Origin: an uncultured Ruminococcus sp.
Lineage (GTDB): Bacteria; Bacillota; Clostridia; Oscillospirales; Ruminococcaceae
Direction: 5' to 3'
Assembly: GCA_947627175.1 (NCBI GenBank)
Contig: CANQVA010000002.1
Location: forward strand, 151,084 to 215,083
Length of the DNA: 64,000 bases
Below, piece after piece: positions 24,971 through 33,795 of this stretch (position 1 is the stretch's first letter; each line of letters opens with the position of its first letter). The notes under the pieces are model-generated. The model did not search any database and was not told the origin of the DNA. It was given only the letters and a program-made list of their open reading frames with translations. The position numbers were made by a program, and so were the translations under genes.

Positions 24971-26290
24971 TTATTCCTTGAATTTAAAACCAACTGCCAC
25001 ATCTCCCGACGAAACTGAAAGACCGTCGTCGTTTTCGTCATCTGAAACGGGTATATATGCAAGATATGCCGATTCACCCTTAGTATGCATAAGCATATAG
25101 CCGTTTGAAATTCTGTCCTCTTTTGAGGGTGAATCATCTGCAAAGTAAATACGCAGAAGTTCACGACCGACAGTTTTGTCTTCATAGGCACAGAAAACTA
25201 TTTCATCATTGACATAATCACGTCTGACTGTAACGTTATTTCCCCATTTTTCAGGAAATACAAAAATATATCCGTCATTTATGCTGTAATATGATGAATA
25301 TTTCTTTTCTATTTTGTCATCTTCATTGACAAAATACCAGTTTGTAATTTTCATCTGTTCACTTTCGGAAACGTCCTCATACCCCGGAGAAATAGCCTGA
25401 ACAGGTATTTCAAGAATGCCGTCACCGTCAATATCAAAAGATGCACAGCCGGCAGGTCTTACGGTAAATATTGATTCTTCCGATGTAGAGAAAACTTTTT
25501 TCAGCCCTGTATCGTCCATATATATTATATCCGTCTGAATAAGACCCGTACCGAGAACAGCATCTATATAAAGCCCAGTTCTTTTGCCGTCAATACTGCC
25601 ATAATTAAGACTGTCAAATTCCGTAAAACTTCCGCTTAATTTCCTGCTGTATTTATAATATATACCTTTTTCGTCAAGTTTATAAGCCTCTGCAACGGCA
25701 AGGGCACCCGATGATGAACCCGACAATAAAAGAAATTCATTTTCATTATCTTTGTCAAGGTCGGTAACATCTATGAAAGAATATGATTCAGAAAAAGTTT
25801 CCTCAATATTTCCGTCAGTATAGCTGTATATTGATACATTTTTTTCTGAACGGTTTATAAGACTGCTCCCGATAATAAGGTTTACACGGTCATTTGAACC
25901 GAGTTTTGAAATCATTACTTTTTCAATTTCCGCACCCTTTGCAGGAGTGTCACAGACTGAACGCCATTTGTCGTCGAAACGGTCAAGAATATTTATACGC
26001 AGTGTATTTTCTTCAACAGCAATACTTGTCTTTTCATAGAAAACAACAGCTTCATTTACGTTATCACCGTCAATATCCTCAATTATAAAAGCTGAAAGAT
26101 ATTTCCCCGATTTGGGATATTTTAGACTTATAGAACCCCCTGTTGCATCTGTCAATGCTCTGTAAATCTGTTCCTGTTCAATACTTAATTTAGGCGGTGT
26201 CATAAGATTATCAATACTTGAACTGAACATACAGCCTGCCAGAAAGAATACATACAAAAAAACTACTGTAAATAATTTTATAATTTTCAT
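24971..26290 (-). CDS. Lipoprotein with FG-GAP/VCBS-like repeats, function unknown
   Basis: The 439-residue protein has a lipoprotein signal peptide (FLYVFFLAGC, cysteine 20). Calcium-binding-like repeats follow with D-x-D-G/N-D patterns: IEDIDGDNVNEAVVFYEK, VTDLDKDNENEFLLLSG and FDIDGDGILEIPVQA. These resemble FG-GAP/VCBS beta-propeller blades. It should sit on the outer face of the membrane. It is in the same operon as the two-component system (gap 23 bases), so it could be an accessory sensor; this is inference. I do not recognise a named family. Confidence 0.75.
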   Translation of the reverse strand: MKIIKLFTVVFLYVFFLAGCMFSSSIDNLMTPPKLSIEQEQIYRALTDATGGSISLKYPKSGKYLSAFIIEDIDGDNVNEAVVFYEKTSIAVEENTLRINILDRFDDKWRSVCDTPAKGAEIEKVMISKLGSNDRVNLIIGSSLINRSEKNVSIYSYTDGNIEETFSESYSFIDVTDLDKDNENEFLLLSGSSSGALAVAEAYKLDEKGIYYKYSRKLSGSFTEFDSLNYGSIDGKRTGLYIDAVLGTGLIQTDIIYMDDTGLKKVFSTSEESIFTVRPAGCASFDIDGDGILEIPVQAISPGYEDVSESEQMKITNWYFVNEDDKIEKKYSSYYSINDGYIFVFPEKWGNNVTVRRDYVNDEIVFCAYEDKTVGRELLRIYFADDSPSKEDRISNGYMLMHTKGESAYLAYIPVSDDENDDGLSVSSGDVAVGFKFKE

Positions 26291-26299
26291 TATTGAACT

Positions 26300-27658
26300 T
26301 TATTTTCTTTCAGATATTTTAATATATTCTTTTTCCTTTGCTACAGCTTTATATGCGGGACGTATAATTCTGTTGCCGGTAATAAGTTCTTCCATACGGT
26401 GAGCCGCCCAGCCTGCCATACGTGCAACTGCAAAAAGAGGTGTAAAAAGTTCTTCGGGAATACCGAGCATTCTGTAAACAAGCCCTGAATACATATCAAC
26501 GTTTGCACACATATCTTTTGAACTGCCTTTAATTTCCGTAAAAATTTCAGGTGTAAGGCGTTCAACAGTTTCAAGCAGACGAAATTCAGCTTCAATTTCC
26601 TTTCCCTTTGCAAGTTCAAAGGCTTTTTTCTTGAGAATTACTGCACGTGGGTCAGAAATTGTATATACAGCGTGACCCATTCCGTAAATAAGCCCCGAAC
26701 CGTCGTTTGCCTCTTTGCGGATAATCTTACGCATATAGTCTGCAACTTCGCCTTCATCATTCCAGTTTTTTATATTAGCCTTTAAATTGTCAAGCATATT
26801 TATAACTTGTAAATTAGCACCGCCATGGCGTGAACCTTTAAGTGCACATATAGCCGATGAATATGCTGAATATGGGTCTGTACCTGAAGAAGTAAGCACA
26901 CGGCACGTAAATGTAGAATTATTTCCTCCGCCATGTTCAGCCTGAATCATAAGCAGGCGGTCAAGCATCTGTGCTTCATCATTCGTATACTGTCTGTCAG
27001 GGCGAAGAAGTGAAAGTATACACTGTGCAGTATTTTCTTCATAATCAATAGGATGCATAATCATACTTTCATTGTCGAAAACACGTTTTTTAACCTGATA
27101 AGCCGCAGTCATTATAACAGGGAGTTTTGCAATAAGGCTTATGGCTGTACACATTTCATTTTCAAGCCCCTTATTTTCACACTCATCGTCATATGAATAA
27201 AGAGCAAGAACAGAACGTGAAAGTTTATTCATGATATTTTTTGAAGGTGCTTTCAGAATCATATCTTCAACAAAACCATTCGGCAAGTTACGTTTAAGGG
27301 AAATGTATGAACTGAATCCCGAAAGTTCTTTTTCTGTGGGAAGATGACCAAAAAGCAGAAGAAAAGCAGTTTCTTCATATCCGAAACGTTTTTCAGCCTC
27401 AACGTTTGCGACAATATCATTTATATTATATCCACGGTAAATAAGCTGTCCGGGAATAGATTCAACTTCCCCCTCATTTATTACATATCCGTGAACATTG
27501 CATATATTTGTTATGCCTGCAACAACACCTGTTCCATCACTGTTACGCAAACCCCTTTTAACATGATATTTATCATAGAGATTAGAGTCAATTCCGGAAT
27601 TTTCATTAAGCTGACTGCATAAATTTGTAATATCAAAATCTGAAATCAAAGATGGCAT
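26300..27658 (-). CDS. gltA: Citrate synthase
   Basis: The 452-residue protein carries citrate-synthase signatures: AEHGGGNNSTFTCRVLTSSGTDPY (first active-site histidine), GSRHGGANLQVINML and GMGHAVYTISDPRAVILKKKA (second histidine and substrate arginine), with the C-terminal VDMYSGLVYRMLGIPEELFTPLFAVARMAGWAAH containing the catalytic aspartate. It condenses acetyl-CoA with oxaloacetate. In anaerobic clostridia this supplies glutamate through the oxidative branch. It heads the eleven-gene operon. Paralogues such as 2-methylcitrate synthase share the motifs, but no prp genes are near. Confidence 0.93.
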   Translation of the reverse strand: MPSLISDFDITNLCSQLNENSGIDSNLYDKYHVKRGLRNSDGTGVVAGITNICNVHGYVINEGEVESIPGQLIYRGYNINDIVANVEAEKRFGYEETAFLLLFGHLPTEKELSGFSSYISLKRNLPNGFVEDMILKAPSKNIMNKLSRSVLALYSYDDECENKGLENEMCTAISLIAKLPVIMTAAYQVKKRVFDNESMIMHPIDYEENTAQCILSLLRPDRQYTNDEAQMLDRLLMIQAEHGGGNNSTFTCRVLTSSGTDPYSAYSSAICALKGSRHGGANLQVINMLDNLKANIKNWNDEGEVADYMRKIIRKEANDGSGLIYGMGHAVYTISDPRAVILKKKAFELAKGKEIEAEFRLLETVERLTPEIFTEIKGSSKDMCANVDMYSGLVYRMLGIPEELFTPLFAVARMAGWAAHRMEELITGNRIIRPAYKAVAKEKEYIKISERK

Positions 27659-27691
27659 AATAGCAACACTCCTTAAATATATTCATATCTA

Positions 27692-27720
27692 ATTATACAC
27701 CATATCGGAAATTATGTCAA
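27692..27720 (-). promoter_or_regulatory. Promoter of the citrate synthase-recA operon
   Basis: On the minus strand TTGACA (27720-27715) and TATAAT (27697-27692) are both perfect and are separated by 17 bases. Transcription would begin near 27685, about 27 bases before the gltA ATG. It is the only strong promoter I found upstream of the eleven-gene run. Confidence 0.92.
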
Positions 27721-27747
27721 ATACTTTAAGTGTGAGGTAATGCAAAA

Positions 27748-28749
27748 ATGAAAAAATATTTTTCAACACTGCTGTTTATGGCGGTTTCTATTGTCTTTCT
27801 TCCTGCCGTGCCTGTATTTTTTTCAAAAAGTGCAGAGGCAATTCCCGAAAATGTTTCCGACGGCAAACAAACAGAAAACACAACAACGTCGTCATACGTC
27901 GGAGAGCCTTACAAGGTTCTTGACGTTTCAAGCGGAGAAATAATTGAAGTTGATGAAAAAGATTATGTAATAGGAGCAGTATGTGCCGAAATGCCTGCTA
28001 CATTCGAGAATGACGCACTAAAAGCACAGGCTGTTGCGGCACATACATATGCAGAACGTCAACGCATACTTGAACGTTCTGACCCTACCCCCGAACTATG
28101 CGGAGCTGATTTTTCAAATGATACTTCAAAATATCAGGGATATTTCACGAAAAATCAGGCTATGCAATACTATGGCAGTAATTTTGAAGTATATTATGAA
28201 AAAATAGCTGACGCTGTAAATGACGTTCTGCCATATATTATCACTTATGGGGACGAGCCGATTATTTCAGCATTTCATTCAATGTCATCAGGAAAGACGG
28301 AAAGTGCGGAAAATGCGTGGGGTACTGCTGTTGACTACCTTGTGGCGGTTGACAGCAGTTATGACAAATCTGCACCGAAATATATGGAAGAAGTCCGATA
28401 TGAAAAAGAAGAATTACGTCAGATACTGGTAGAAAAATTTTCCGGAATTTTATTGTCAGATGATTTTACATCATGGATTAAAATAAATACCGTATCAGAT
28501 TCAGGAACAGTTCTTTCAGCTATGGTAGGGGATTTCAAAGTAAGTGGAAATGATATAAGAGAAGCTCTCGGACTGCGTTCAGCGTGCTTTGAAATAAACT
28601 ATGACGGAGATATTGCCGTCATAACAACGAAAGGTTTCGGACATGGTGTAGGAATGAGCCAATACGGTGCAAATTCAATGGCTGCTGAGGGAAAAACATG
28701 GCGTGAGATTCTTGAACATTATTACCCGAATTGCGAAATAGAAAAATAA
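27748..28749 (+). CDS. SpoIID/LytB-domain protein (peptidoglycan lytic transglycosylase-like)
   Basis: The 333-residue protein has a signal peptide or N-terminal anchor (residues 1-31) and a short linker. The SpoIID domain begins VLDVSSGEIIEVDEKDYVIGAVCAEMPATFENDALKAQAVAAHTYAER, in which the glutamate of AEMP is the catalytic residue, and ends in GFGHGVGMSQYGANSMAAEGKTWREILEHYYPN. SpoIID cleaves glycan strands during engulfment in spore formers. Without spoIIIE/M/P neighbours this could equally be a cell-wall remodelling enzyme outside sporulation. It is transcribed divergently from gltA. Confidence 0.9.
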   Translation: MKKYFSTLLFMAVSIVFLPAVPVFFSKSAEAIPENVSDGKQTENTTTSSYVGEPYKVLDVSSGEIIEVDEKDYVIGAVCAEMPATFENDALKAQAVAAHTYAERQRILERSDPTPELCGADFSNDTSKYQGYFTKNQAMQYYGSNFEVYYEKIADAVNDVLPYIITYGDEPIISAFHSMSSGKTESAENAWGTAVDYLVAVDSSYDKSAPKYMEEVRYEKEELRQILVEKFSGILLSDDFTSWIKINTVSDSGTVLSAMVGDFKVSGNDIREALGLRSACFEINYDGDIAVITTKGFGHGVGMSQYGANSMAAEGKTWREILEHYYPNCEIEK

Positions 28750-28838
28750 GATAATCAATGCATAATATTATTCATATCCGATAATAATATGATTACAAAT
28801 AACCGTAAAATCAGTATTATTGAAAGGAGCGAATAAAA

Positions 28839-29069
28839 ATGGTTGAGGTATATTTTTCTGAAAATTGCATATGGTGCAGACGAATGAAACGCTATCTTGA
28901 CGAAAAAGGCGTGATTTTCCGCACAATAAATGCACGTGAGCCTTTTAACTCACGCCGTGTTATTGCAATGACCGGACAGCGTTCACTTCCTGTTACCGTA
29001 ATCGGAAAAACAACTGTAATAGGCTTTGACAAAAATGCCGTTGACATGGCATTACAGAATATTCAGTAA
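28839..29069 (+). CDS. Glutaredoxin-like thiol oxidoreductase (NrdH/YruB type)
   Basis: The 76-residue thioredoxin-fold protein has the redox motif CIWC (residues 11-14), the cis-proline segment GQRSLPVTVIG and a terminal helix. Length and motifs fit NrdH-like or YruB-like glutaredoxins, which reduce disulfides in ribonucleotide reductase or other partners. GAAAGGAG lies upstream of the ATG. It stands alone between SpoIID-like and convergent RodA genes and is followed by two terminators. Confidence 0.88.
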   Translation: MVEVYFSENCIWCRRMKRYLDEKGVIFRTINAREPFNSRRVIAMTGQRSLPVTVIGKTTVIGFDKNAVDMALQNIQ

Positions 29070-29140
29070 AAAAGGGGAACAATTTCGTTCCCCTTTTAAA
29101 ATTGTCTACAAAGACTCTCCGAAAAGCGGAGAGTTTTTTT
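29068..29140. terminator. Two tandem terminators between glutaredoxin and rodA-like gene
   Basis: AAAAAAGGGGAAC-AATTTC-GTTCCCCTTTT (about 29069-29097) is followed by ACTCTCCG-AAAA-GCGGAGAGTTTTTTT (about 29114-29140). The first favours plus-strand termination. The second can act on both strands and also ends the minus-strand yifB-rodA transcript. Confidence 0.85.
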
Positions 29141-29141
29141 A

Positions 29142-30302
29142 TTATTCGTCGTTGTCATCATAAAAAACATTATATATTATGGCTCTGTGGCTGTAAGTAC
29201 TTAGCACTATTCCAATAACTGCGTACATACTCACCATTGCCGTACCGCCTGCACTCATAAAAGGCAACGGTACGCCGATAACAGGAGCAACTTTCAGAAC
29301 CATTCCTATATTCATTACACAATGTGCAAAAATCATACCGAACGAACCTATACATATAAATTTTCCGAGACGGTCTCTTGTTACATGGCTGTTTGCGAAT
29401 ATTTTAAGACATATATATGCAAGTATTATCAGAATACCGACTGAACCGACAAAGCCGAAAACTTGTCCGGCATAGGTAAAAATAAAGTCATTGTGTATTT
29501 CGGGAACATATATATATTCATTCGCATCTGCAAAAAGACCTTTTCCGAAAACTCCGCCCGATTTAAGGGCAGCAAGTCCTAAATCCTGTTGATATTCAAT
29601 ATAATCGGGGTCTGTTCCGGGGTGAAAGAGAATCAGTATTCTTTTTTTATGGAAATCACTCAGGGCAAAAAACCACATTGCCGCTATTCCTGCCGCTATC
29701 ACAAAAGGTGCGGTGATAACATATTTCCATGAAATTTTGGCAGAACATATCATAAATACAAATATTATCGCAAAAACAATTGCCGTACCGTAGTCACCTT
29801 GTTTTCCTACAATTGCAAGAGGAACAGCGGCGTGCAGACAAAGAAGCAACATATGAACGGGCTTGTTCATATCTTCTTCATCACGTGAAAGATGATATGC
29901 AAAAGTCAGTATAAAGACTATTTTCAGAATTTCAGACGGCTGAAATTGAAATGAACCGAATTTCAGCCATGCCTTATCGTCCGCCCCTTCCCTCTGATAC
30001 CCAAGAGAAGTAAACGTTAACGCAACGAGTGCGAGTGCTATAGGAGTATATATAAACCATAGTTTCACAAGTTTTCTATAATCCACGAATGAAAGAAGTA
30101 TTGCCACTCCTATTCCTAAAACCATGGAAAAAAGCTGTGTCTGCCAATAGCTGTCGCCTACTCCTTCGCCACTGCTTATACCGCTTTTACTTATGGAATA
30201 AATCAAAAGGGTACTTATAACAGAACAGATTGAAACGGCAACAAGCAGCCCTATATCAACACTGTGCTTGTTTCCGGACAAATTTTTAAAAGCAGATTTC
30301 AT
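29142..30302 (-). CDS. rodA: SEDS-family peptidoglycan glycosyltransferase, RodA/FtsW type
   Basis: The 386-residue membrane protein has about ten helices. It carries conserved SEDS motifs: AWLKFGSFQFQPSEILKI, the extracytoplasmic loop ending HNDFIFTYAGQVFGFVG, and GMVLKVAPVIGVPLPFMSAGGTAMVSMYAVIGI near the C-terminus. The aspartate in HNDF is the usual catalytic position. These proteins polymerise lipid II with a class B penicillin-binding protein. The absence of division genes nearby favours RodA (elongation) over FtsW, but SpoVE or FtsW remain possible. Confidence 0.9.
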   Translation of the reverse strand: MKSAFKNLSGNKHSVDIGLLVAVSICSVISTLLIYSISKSGISSGEGVGDSYWQTQLFSMVLGIGVAILLSFVDYRKLVKLWFIYTPIALALVALTFTSLGYQREGADDKAWLKFGSFQFQPSEILKIVFILTFAYHLSRDEEDMNKPVHMLLLCLHAAVPLAIVGKQGDYGTAIVFAIIFVFMICSAKISWKYVITAPFVIAAGIAAMWFFALSDFHKKRILILFHPGTDPDYIEYQQDLGLAALKSGGVFGKGLFADANEYIYVPEIHNDFIFTYAGQVFGFVGSVGILIILAYICLKIFANSHVTRDRLGKFICIGSFGMIFAHCVMNIGMVLKVAPVIGVPLPFMSAGGTAMVSMYAVIGIVLSTYSHRAIIYNVFYDDNDE

Positions 30303-30333
30303 TTCGTTCTCCTTATTCTTTTATATTATATTT

Positions 30334-31851
30334 TTAATCCCTGTCAAGGGCTCTGTACTGTACAGATGCAGAAATATGTCTTTTATTTATATCTTCACAG
30401 CCTTCAAGGTCTGCAATCGTTCTTGCAACTTTCAGAATTTTGCCATATACTCTACCACTGAAATGCATTTTTTCAAATATGCCTTTCAAAAAGTTATCTG
30501 ATTCTTTATCAATGGGACAATATTTCTGTATCATGTCGGGCGTTATTAAAGCATTACATTTTATTGAAGTATTTTTAAAACGTTCTTTTTGTATTTCTCT
30601 TGCCGCCATAACTCTTTTTCTTACGTCGGCTGAAGATTCAGCACGGACTTTTGAAGTAAGGTCATTATAGTCAAGCGGTGCAACTTCAACCTGTAAATCA
30701 AAACGTTCCATTAAAGGGCCTGAAAGCCGTGAATTATACGCTTCTATCTTTTTGGGCGAACATTTACACGGTATTGTCGGATGACCGTAGTATCCGCACG
30801 GGCAAGGATTCATTGCACCTATAAGCATAAATTCACAAGGATATGAACAAGTTCCGTTTACACGTGAAATTGTAACTATTCCGTCTTCAAGAGGCTGTCT
30901 TAGAACTTCAAGTGTTTTTCTGCTGAACTCCGCAATTTCGTCAAGAAACAAAACACCGTTATGTGCAAGTGAAATTTCCCCCGGCTGGGGAATAGTGCCA
31001 CCGCCGACAAGCCCTATTTCAGAGGCGGTATGATGCGGAGCACGAAAAGGTCTTTTTGTTATTATTGGCGTTTTCTCATCAACTAAACCCATAACCGAAT
31101 GAATTTTTGTAGTTTCGAGTGCTTCCTCAAAAGTGAGGGGCGGGAGAATTGACGGCATTCTTTTCGCAAGCATACTCTTTCCACACCCCGGAGTGCCGAC
31201 AAGCATAATATTATGACCGCCTGCCGCCGCAATTTCAAGTGCTTTTTTAGCCGCCTGTTGTCCCTTTACGTCTGAAAAATCAAGATGTTCGTCATCATAT
31301 GACGTTTTCGGAGGGATATACCTTTTACACGGTGAAAGACATTTCTGGTTACGGAAATGAAGTATAAGTTCCTCCGCATTCTTAACTGCATATACTTTTA
31401 TTCCGTCAATGACCGATGCCTCAAATGAATTATCATAAGGCACAAATATAGAATCAAATTTCATTTCCCTTGCAAGCATTACCATAGAAAGCACGCCGTT
31501 TATATGTCTTATGTTGCCATTGAGAGAAATCTCCCCTATAAATGCACACTTATCGGGCGATACGTCTATAAGCCGAAGTGCGTGGAGCATAGCCATGAAA
31601 ATAGCCATATCATGCACAGAACCGCTTTTCTTTGTATCTGCCGGAGCAAGATTTATCATTACACGTGAAATCGGAAACTTTATATTGCACGCCCTTAGTG
31701 CGGCACGTATTCTTTCACGGCTTTCCCTCACAGCAGCGTCAGGCAGTCCTACAATGTCAAACTGCGGACTTCCCCTGCTTATATCAATTTCCACATCAAC
31801 GGGAAAAGCATTTATCCCCATAATACCAAAACTTGAAACTTTAGCAAACAA
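30334..31851 (-). CDS. YifB/ComM-family Mg-chelatase-like AAA+ ATPase
   Basis: The 505-residue protein begins with a Lon-protease-like domain (FDIVGLPDAAVRESRERIRAALRACNIKFP; residues 1-190). The ChlI-type AAA+ domain follows, with Walker A GTPGCGKSM, Walker B GVLFLDEIAEF and the cysteine-rich loop GAMNPCPCGYYGHPTIPCKCSP. The C-terminal helical Mg_chelatase_C domain ends at GCEDINKRHISASVQYRALD. ComM homologues promote branch migration during integration of transformed DNA. It lies 31 bases upstream of rodA. Confidence 0.96.
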   Translation of the reverse strand: MFAKVSSFGIMGINAFPVDVEIDISRGSPQFDIVGLPDAAVRESRERIRAALRACNIKFPISRVMINLAPADTKKSGSVHDMAIFMAMLHALRLIDVSPDKCAFIGEISLNGNIRHINGVLSMVMLAREMKFDSIFVPYDNSFEASVIDGIKVYAVKNAEELILHFRNQKCLSPCKRYIPPKTSYDDEHLDFSDVKGQQAAKKALEIAAAGGHNIMLVGTPGCGKSMLAKRMPSILPPLTFEEALETTKIHSVMGLVDEKTPIITKRPFRAPHHTASEIGLVGGGTIPQPGEISLAHNGVLFLDEIAEFSRKTLEVLRQPLEDGIVTISRVNGTCSYPCEFMLIGAMNPCPCGYYGHPTIPCKCSPKKIEAYNSRLSGPLMERFDLQVEVAPLDYNDLTSKVRAESSADVRKRVMAAREIQKERFKNTSIKCNALITPDMIQKYCPIDKESDNFLKGIFEKMHFSGRVYGKILKVARTIADLEGCEDINKRHISASVQYRALDRD

Positions 31852-31884
31852 AAAAATTCCTCCTGCAATTTTCTACTACATTAT

Positions 31885-31913
31885 AGTATAGCACTTTTCG
31901 GAAAAAATGTAAA
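31885..31913 (-). promoter_or_regulatory. Promoter of yifB-rodA
   Basis: On the minus strand TTTACA (31913-31908) and TATACT (31890-31885) are separated by 17 bases. The start would be about 31878, 27 bases before the yifB ATG, which has a GGAGG ribosome-binding site. Confidence 0.75.
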
Positions 31914-32031
31914 TATTCCGTGAGAGGATAAAAGCGTTTTTTCCGAAATTATTAAGTAAATAATAAATGTCAAATCATCTTGGCAGGAGAAATTTCAACT
32001 GACCGCAAAAAAATTTAAAATATAAACTATA

Positions 32032-32063
32032 AAAAGCGACTAAGAACAATTTTAGCCGCTTTT
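32032..32063 (-). terminator. Terminator after the LRR gene
   Basis: Read on the minus strand, AAAAGCGGCTAA and TTAGTCGCTTTT form a 12-base-pair stem with one G-U pair, followed by T-rich sequence. It ends the BspA-type gene about 35 bases after its stop. Confidence 0.75.
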
Positions 32064-32098
32064 GTTATGATATATTGATTATATTGAAAAATCTGGTG

Positions 32099-32860
32099 TT
32101 ATTGTTTTTCAAGGTTTGTACAACCTTCAAATGCCGATTCTCCAATCTTTGTCACGCTATCCGGAATTGCAACACTTATAAGGCTTGTACAATCTTCAAA
32201 TGCACCCTCGTCGATTTCTGTCACATTGTTAGAAATTATTATGCTTTTAAGACTTGTACAATTTTCAAATGCCCATTCTCCGATTTCTTTAACACCATCA
32301 GGAATAATAATATCTGTTCCATTGCCTTTATATCTCAAAAGAATATTATTGATAATTCCGAAACCATTATTATCTTTACATAGCTTATTGAGATACGGAG
32401 TGTTTGAAAATGCACGCCAGCCGATTTTTGTAACATTATTCGGAATTGTTATACTTTTAAGGCTTTTACAATAATAAAATGCAAATTTTCCGATTTTTGT
32501 TACGCTGTCAGGAATCATTACGCTTGTAAGACTTGTACAACCTGAAAAGATATCTCTTTCAATTTCTGTAACGCCGTCCGGAATTGTAACGCTTGTAAGA
32601 CTTATACAATCTTCAAATGCACTCTTGCCGATTTTTGTAACACTGTTTGGAATTGTTATACTTTCAAGGCTTTTACAATATTCAAATGCCGCTTCACCGA
32701 TTTTTGTAACACCATTTGGAATTGTTATACTTTTAAGGCTTTTACAATATTCAAATGCCGCTTCACCGATTTCTGTAACACCATCAGGAATAACAACTTC
32801 TGTTTCGCCGTCTTCCTGTATGTATTTTTTAAGTATGCCATTTTCTATTTTAAATGACAT
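32099..32860 (-). CDS. BspA-type leucine-rich repeat (LRR_5) protein without signal peptide
   Basis: The 253-residue protein consists almost wholly of 23-residue LRR_5 repeats of the form S-V-T-I-P-x-G/S-V-T-x-I-G-x-x-A-F-x-x-C-x-S-L. About nine are present, interrupted near residues 150-175 by NKLCKDNNGFGIINNILLRYKGNG. There is no signal peptide or anchor, so unlike classic surface BspA it should be cytosolic unless exported some other way. The repeats are also close at the DNA level (69-base units). BspA repeats usually bind proteins or surfaces; no partner is evident. It is transcribed alone, with its own promoter and terminator. Confidence 0.88.
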   Translation of the reverse strand: MSFKIENGILKKYIQEDGETEVVIPDGVTEIGEAAFEYCKSLKSITIPNGVTKIGEAAFEYCKSLESITIPNSVTKIGKSAFEDCISLTSVTIPDGVTEIERDIFSGCTSLTSVMIPDSVTKIGKFAFYYCKSLKSITIPNNVTKIGWRAFSNTPYLNKLCKDNNGFGIINNILLRYKGNGTDIIIPDGVKEIGEWAFENCTSLKSIIISNNVTEIDEGAFEDCTSLISVAIPDSVTKIGESAFEGCTNLEKQ

Positions 32861-32898
32861 AATATTTTCCTCCTTATCATTTTAAAAAATATAAACAC

Positions 32899-32927
32899 AT
32901 TATATCATGTTTTGCGAAAAATGTCAA
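32899..32927 (-). promoter_or_regulatory. Promoter of the LRR gene
   Basis: On the minus strand TTGACA (32927-32922) and TATAAT (32904-32899) are perfect, with a 17-base spacer. AGGAGG then precedes the ATG. Confidence 0.92.
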
Positions 32928-32957
32928 TAAAAAAGCGGGCGGATTCTGCTCCGCCCG
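32928..32957 (-). terminator. Terminator after the 33-kb lipoprotein gene
   Basis: On the minus strand CGGGCGGA-GCAGAA-TCCGCCCG is a perfect eight-base-pair stem, followed by CTTTTTTATT. It starts five bases after the lipoprotein stop and directly precedes the LRR promoter. Confidence 0.93.
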
Positions 32958-32961
32958 TAAA

Positions 32962-33708
32962 TCAATATTCAGGTTCTTCTTCAGGGATTTCAACGGTCTG
33001 TTCTGTTTCTCCGTCAATTATTTCAATAGTTTCTTCTGCATTCATTTCAGGATATTCCGCTGTTTCCTCTGCGTTTTCTTCGGGAATTTCCACAACAGCA
33101 GAATTTTCAATTGTTTCTGTGCTTGCCTGTGTTTCAGAAACAATTTCCGTTGTTGTTTCTGTAGTAATTTCTGTTGTATTTTCCGTTTCAATTTCTTTCA
33201 TATCATTGAAAACAACTTTAAGTTTATTGTTTCCCATTTCAAAACAAGACAATTTTCCGTCCCTGCTCACTGAAATTATGTAGTCACCGCCTTCAAGACT
33301 TCCGCTCACTTCAAGCATATCGCCGTTTTCATTTCCTTTGAGTTCTTCAAGACGTGCATTTGTGTCAACTGCCTCCATAAGATTCAGCATCATAGCTTTT
33401 ACAGGCAGTGCCGACTGAGGAACGGAAAAATCAAGCCCCTTATAGGACGCTTTTATATTTCCTCCGTTAAATTCCAGCTTTACACCGCTTAAAGTATTTG
33501 GCGATTCAAACTCAATGTCCCATACTCCGTCGCCGAAACGTTTCATAACACCGTCAGCATTCAGTTTGTCAATCGTAATGTTTACAGACGATTGAAAAGC
33601 ACAATTAAGTCCGTTTTTTCGTGAAGTTTCATTTTTGAGAGGTGTCGAACACGAAAAAAACATAACGGCAGTAATGACCATAACCGCAAATGAAATAAGC
33701 CTTTTCAT
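32962..33708 (-). CDS. Lipoprotein with Glu/Thr-rich tail, function unknown
   Basis: The 248-residue protein has a lipoprotein signal peptide with cysteine in VMFFSC (residue 20). The body (about residues 30-170) is a beta-rich domain (FGDGVWDIEFESPNTLSGVKLEFNGGNIKASYKGLDF). The last 75 residues are a low-complexity acidic and threonine-rich tail (ENTTEITTETTTEIVSET) that could span the wall. Small homologous ruminococcal lipoproteins exist in my recollection, but I cannot name a family. It sits alone downstream of nnr. Confidence 0.75.
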   Translation of the reverse strand: MKRLISFAVMVITAVMFFSCSTPLKNETSRKNGLNCAFQSSVNITIDKLNADGVMKRFGDGVWDIEFESPNTLSGVKLEFNGGNIKASYKGLDFSVPQSALPVKAMMLNLMEAVDTNARLEELKGNENGDMLEVSGSLEGGDYIISVSRDGKLSCFEMGNNKLKVVFNDMKEIETENTTEITTETTTEIVSETQASTETIENSAVVEIPEENAEETAEYPEMNAEETIEIIDGETEQTVEIPEEEPEY

Positions 33709-33795
33709 AATACTTTTTTCTCCAATCTTTGTATTTTTTTAAGACTTTTTTTACATCTGAGCGGTTAATTAAAATCGCCTGAATTTACTTTCCTT

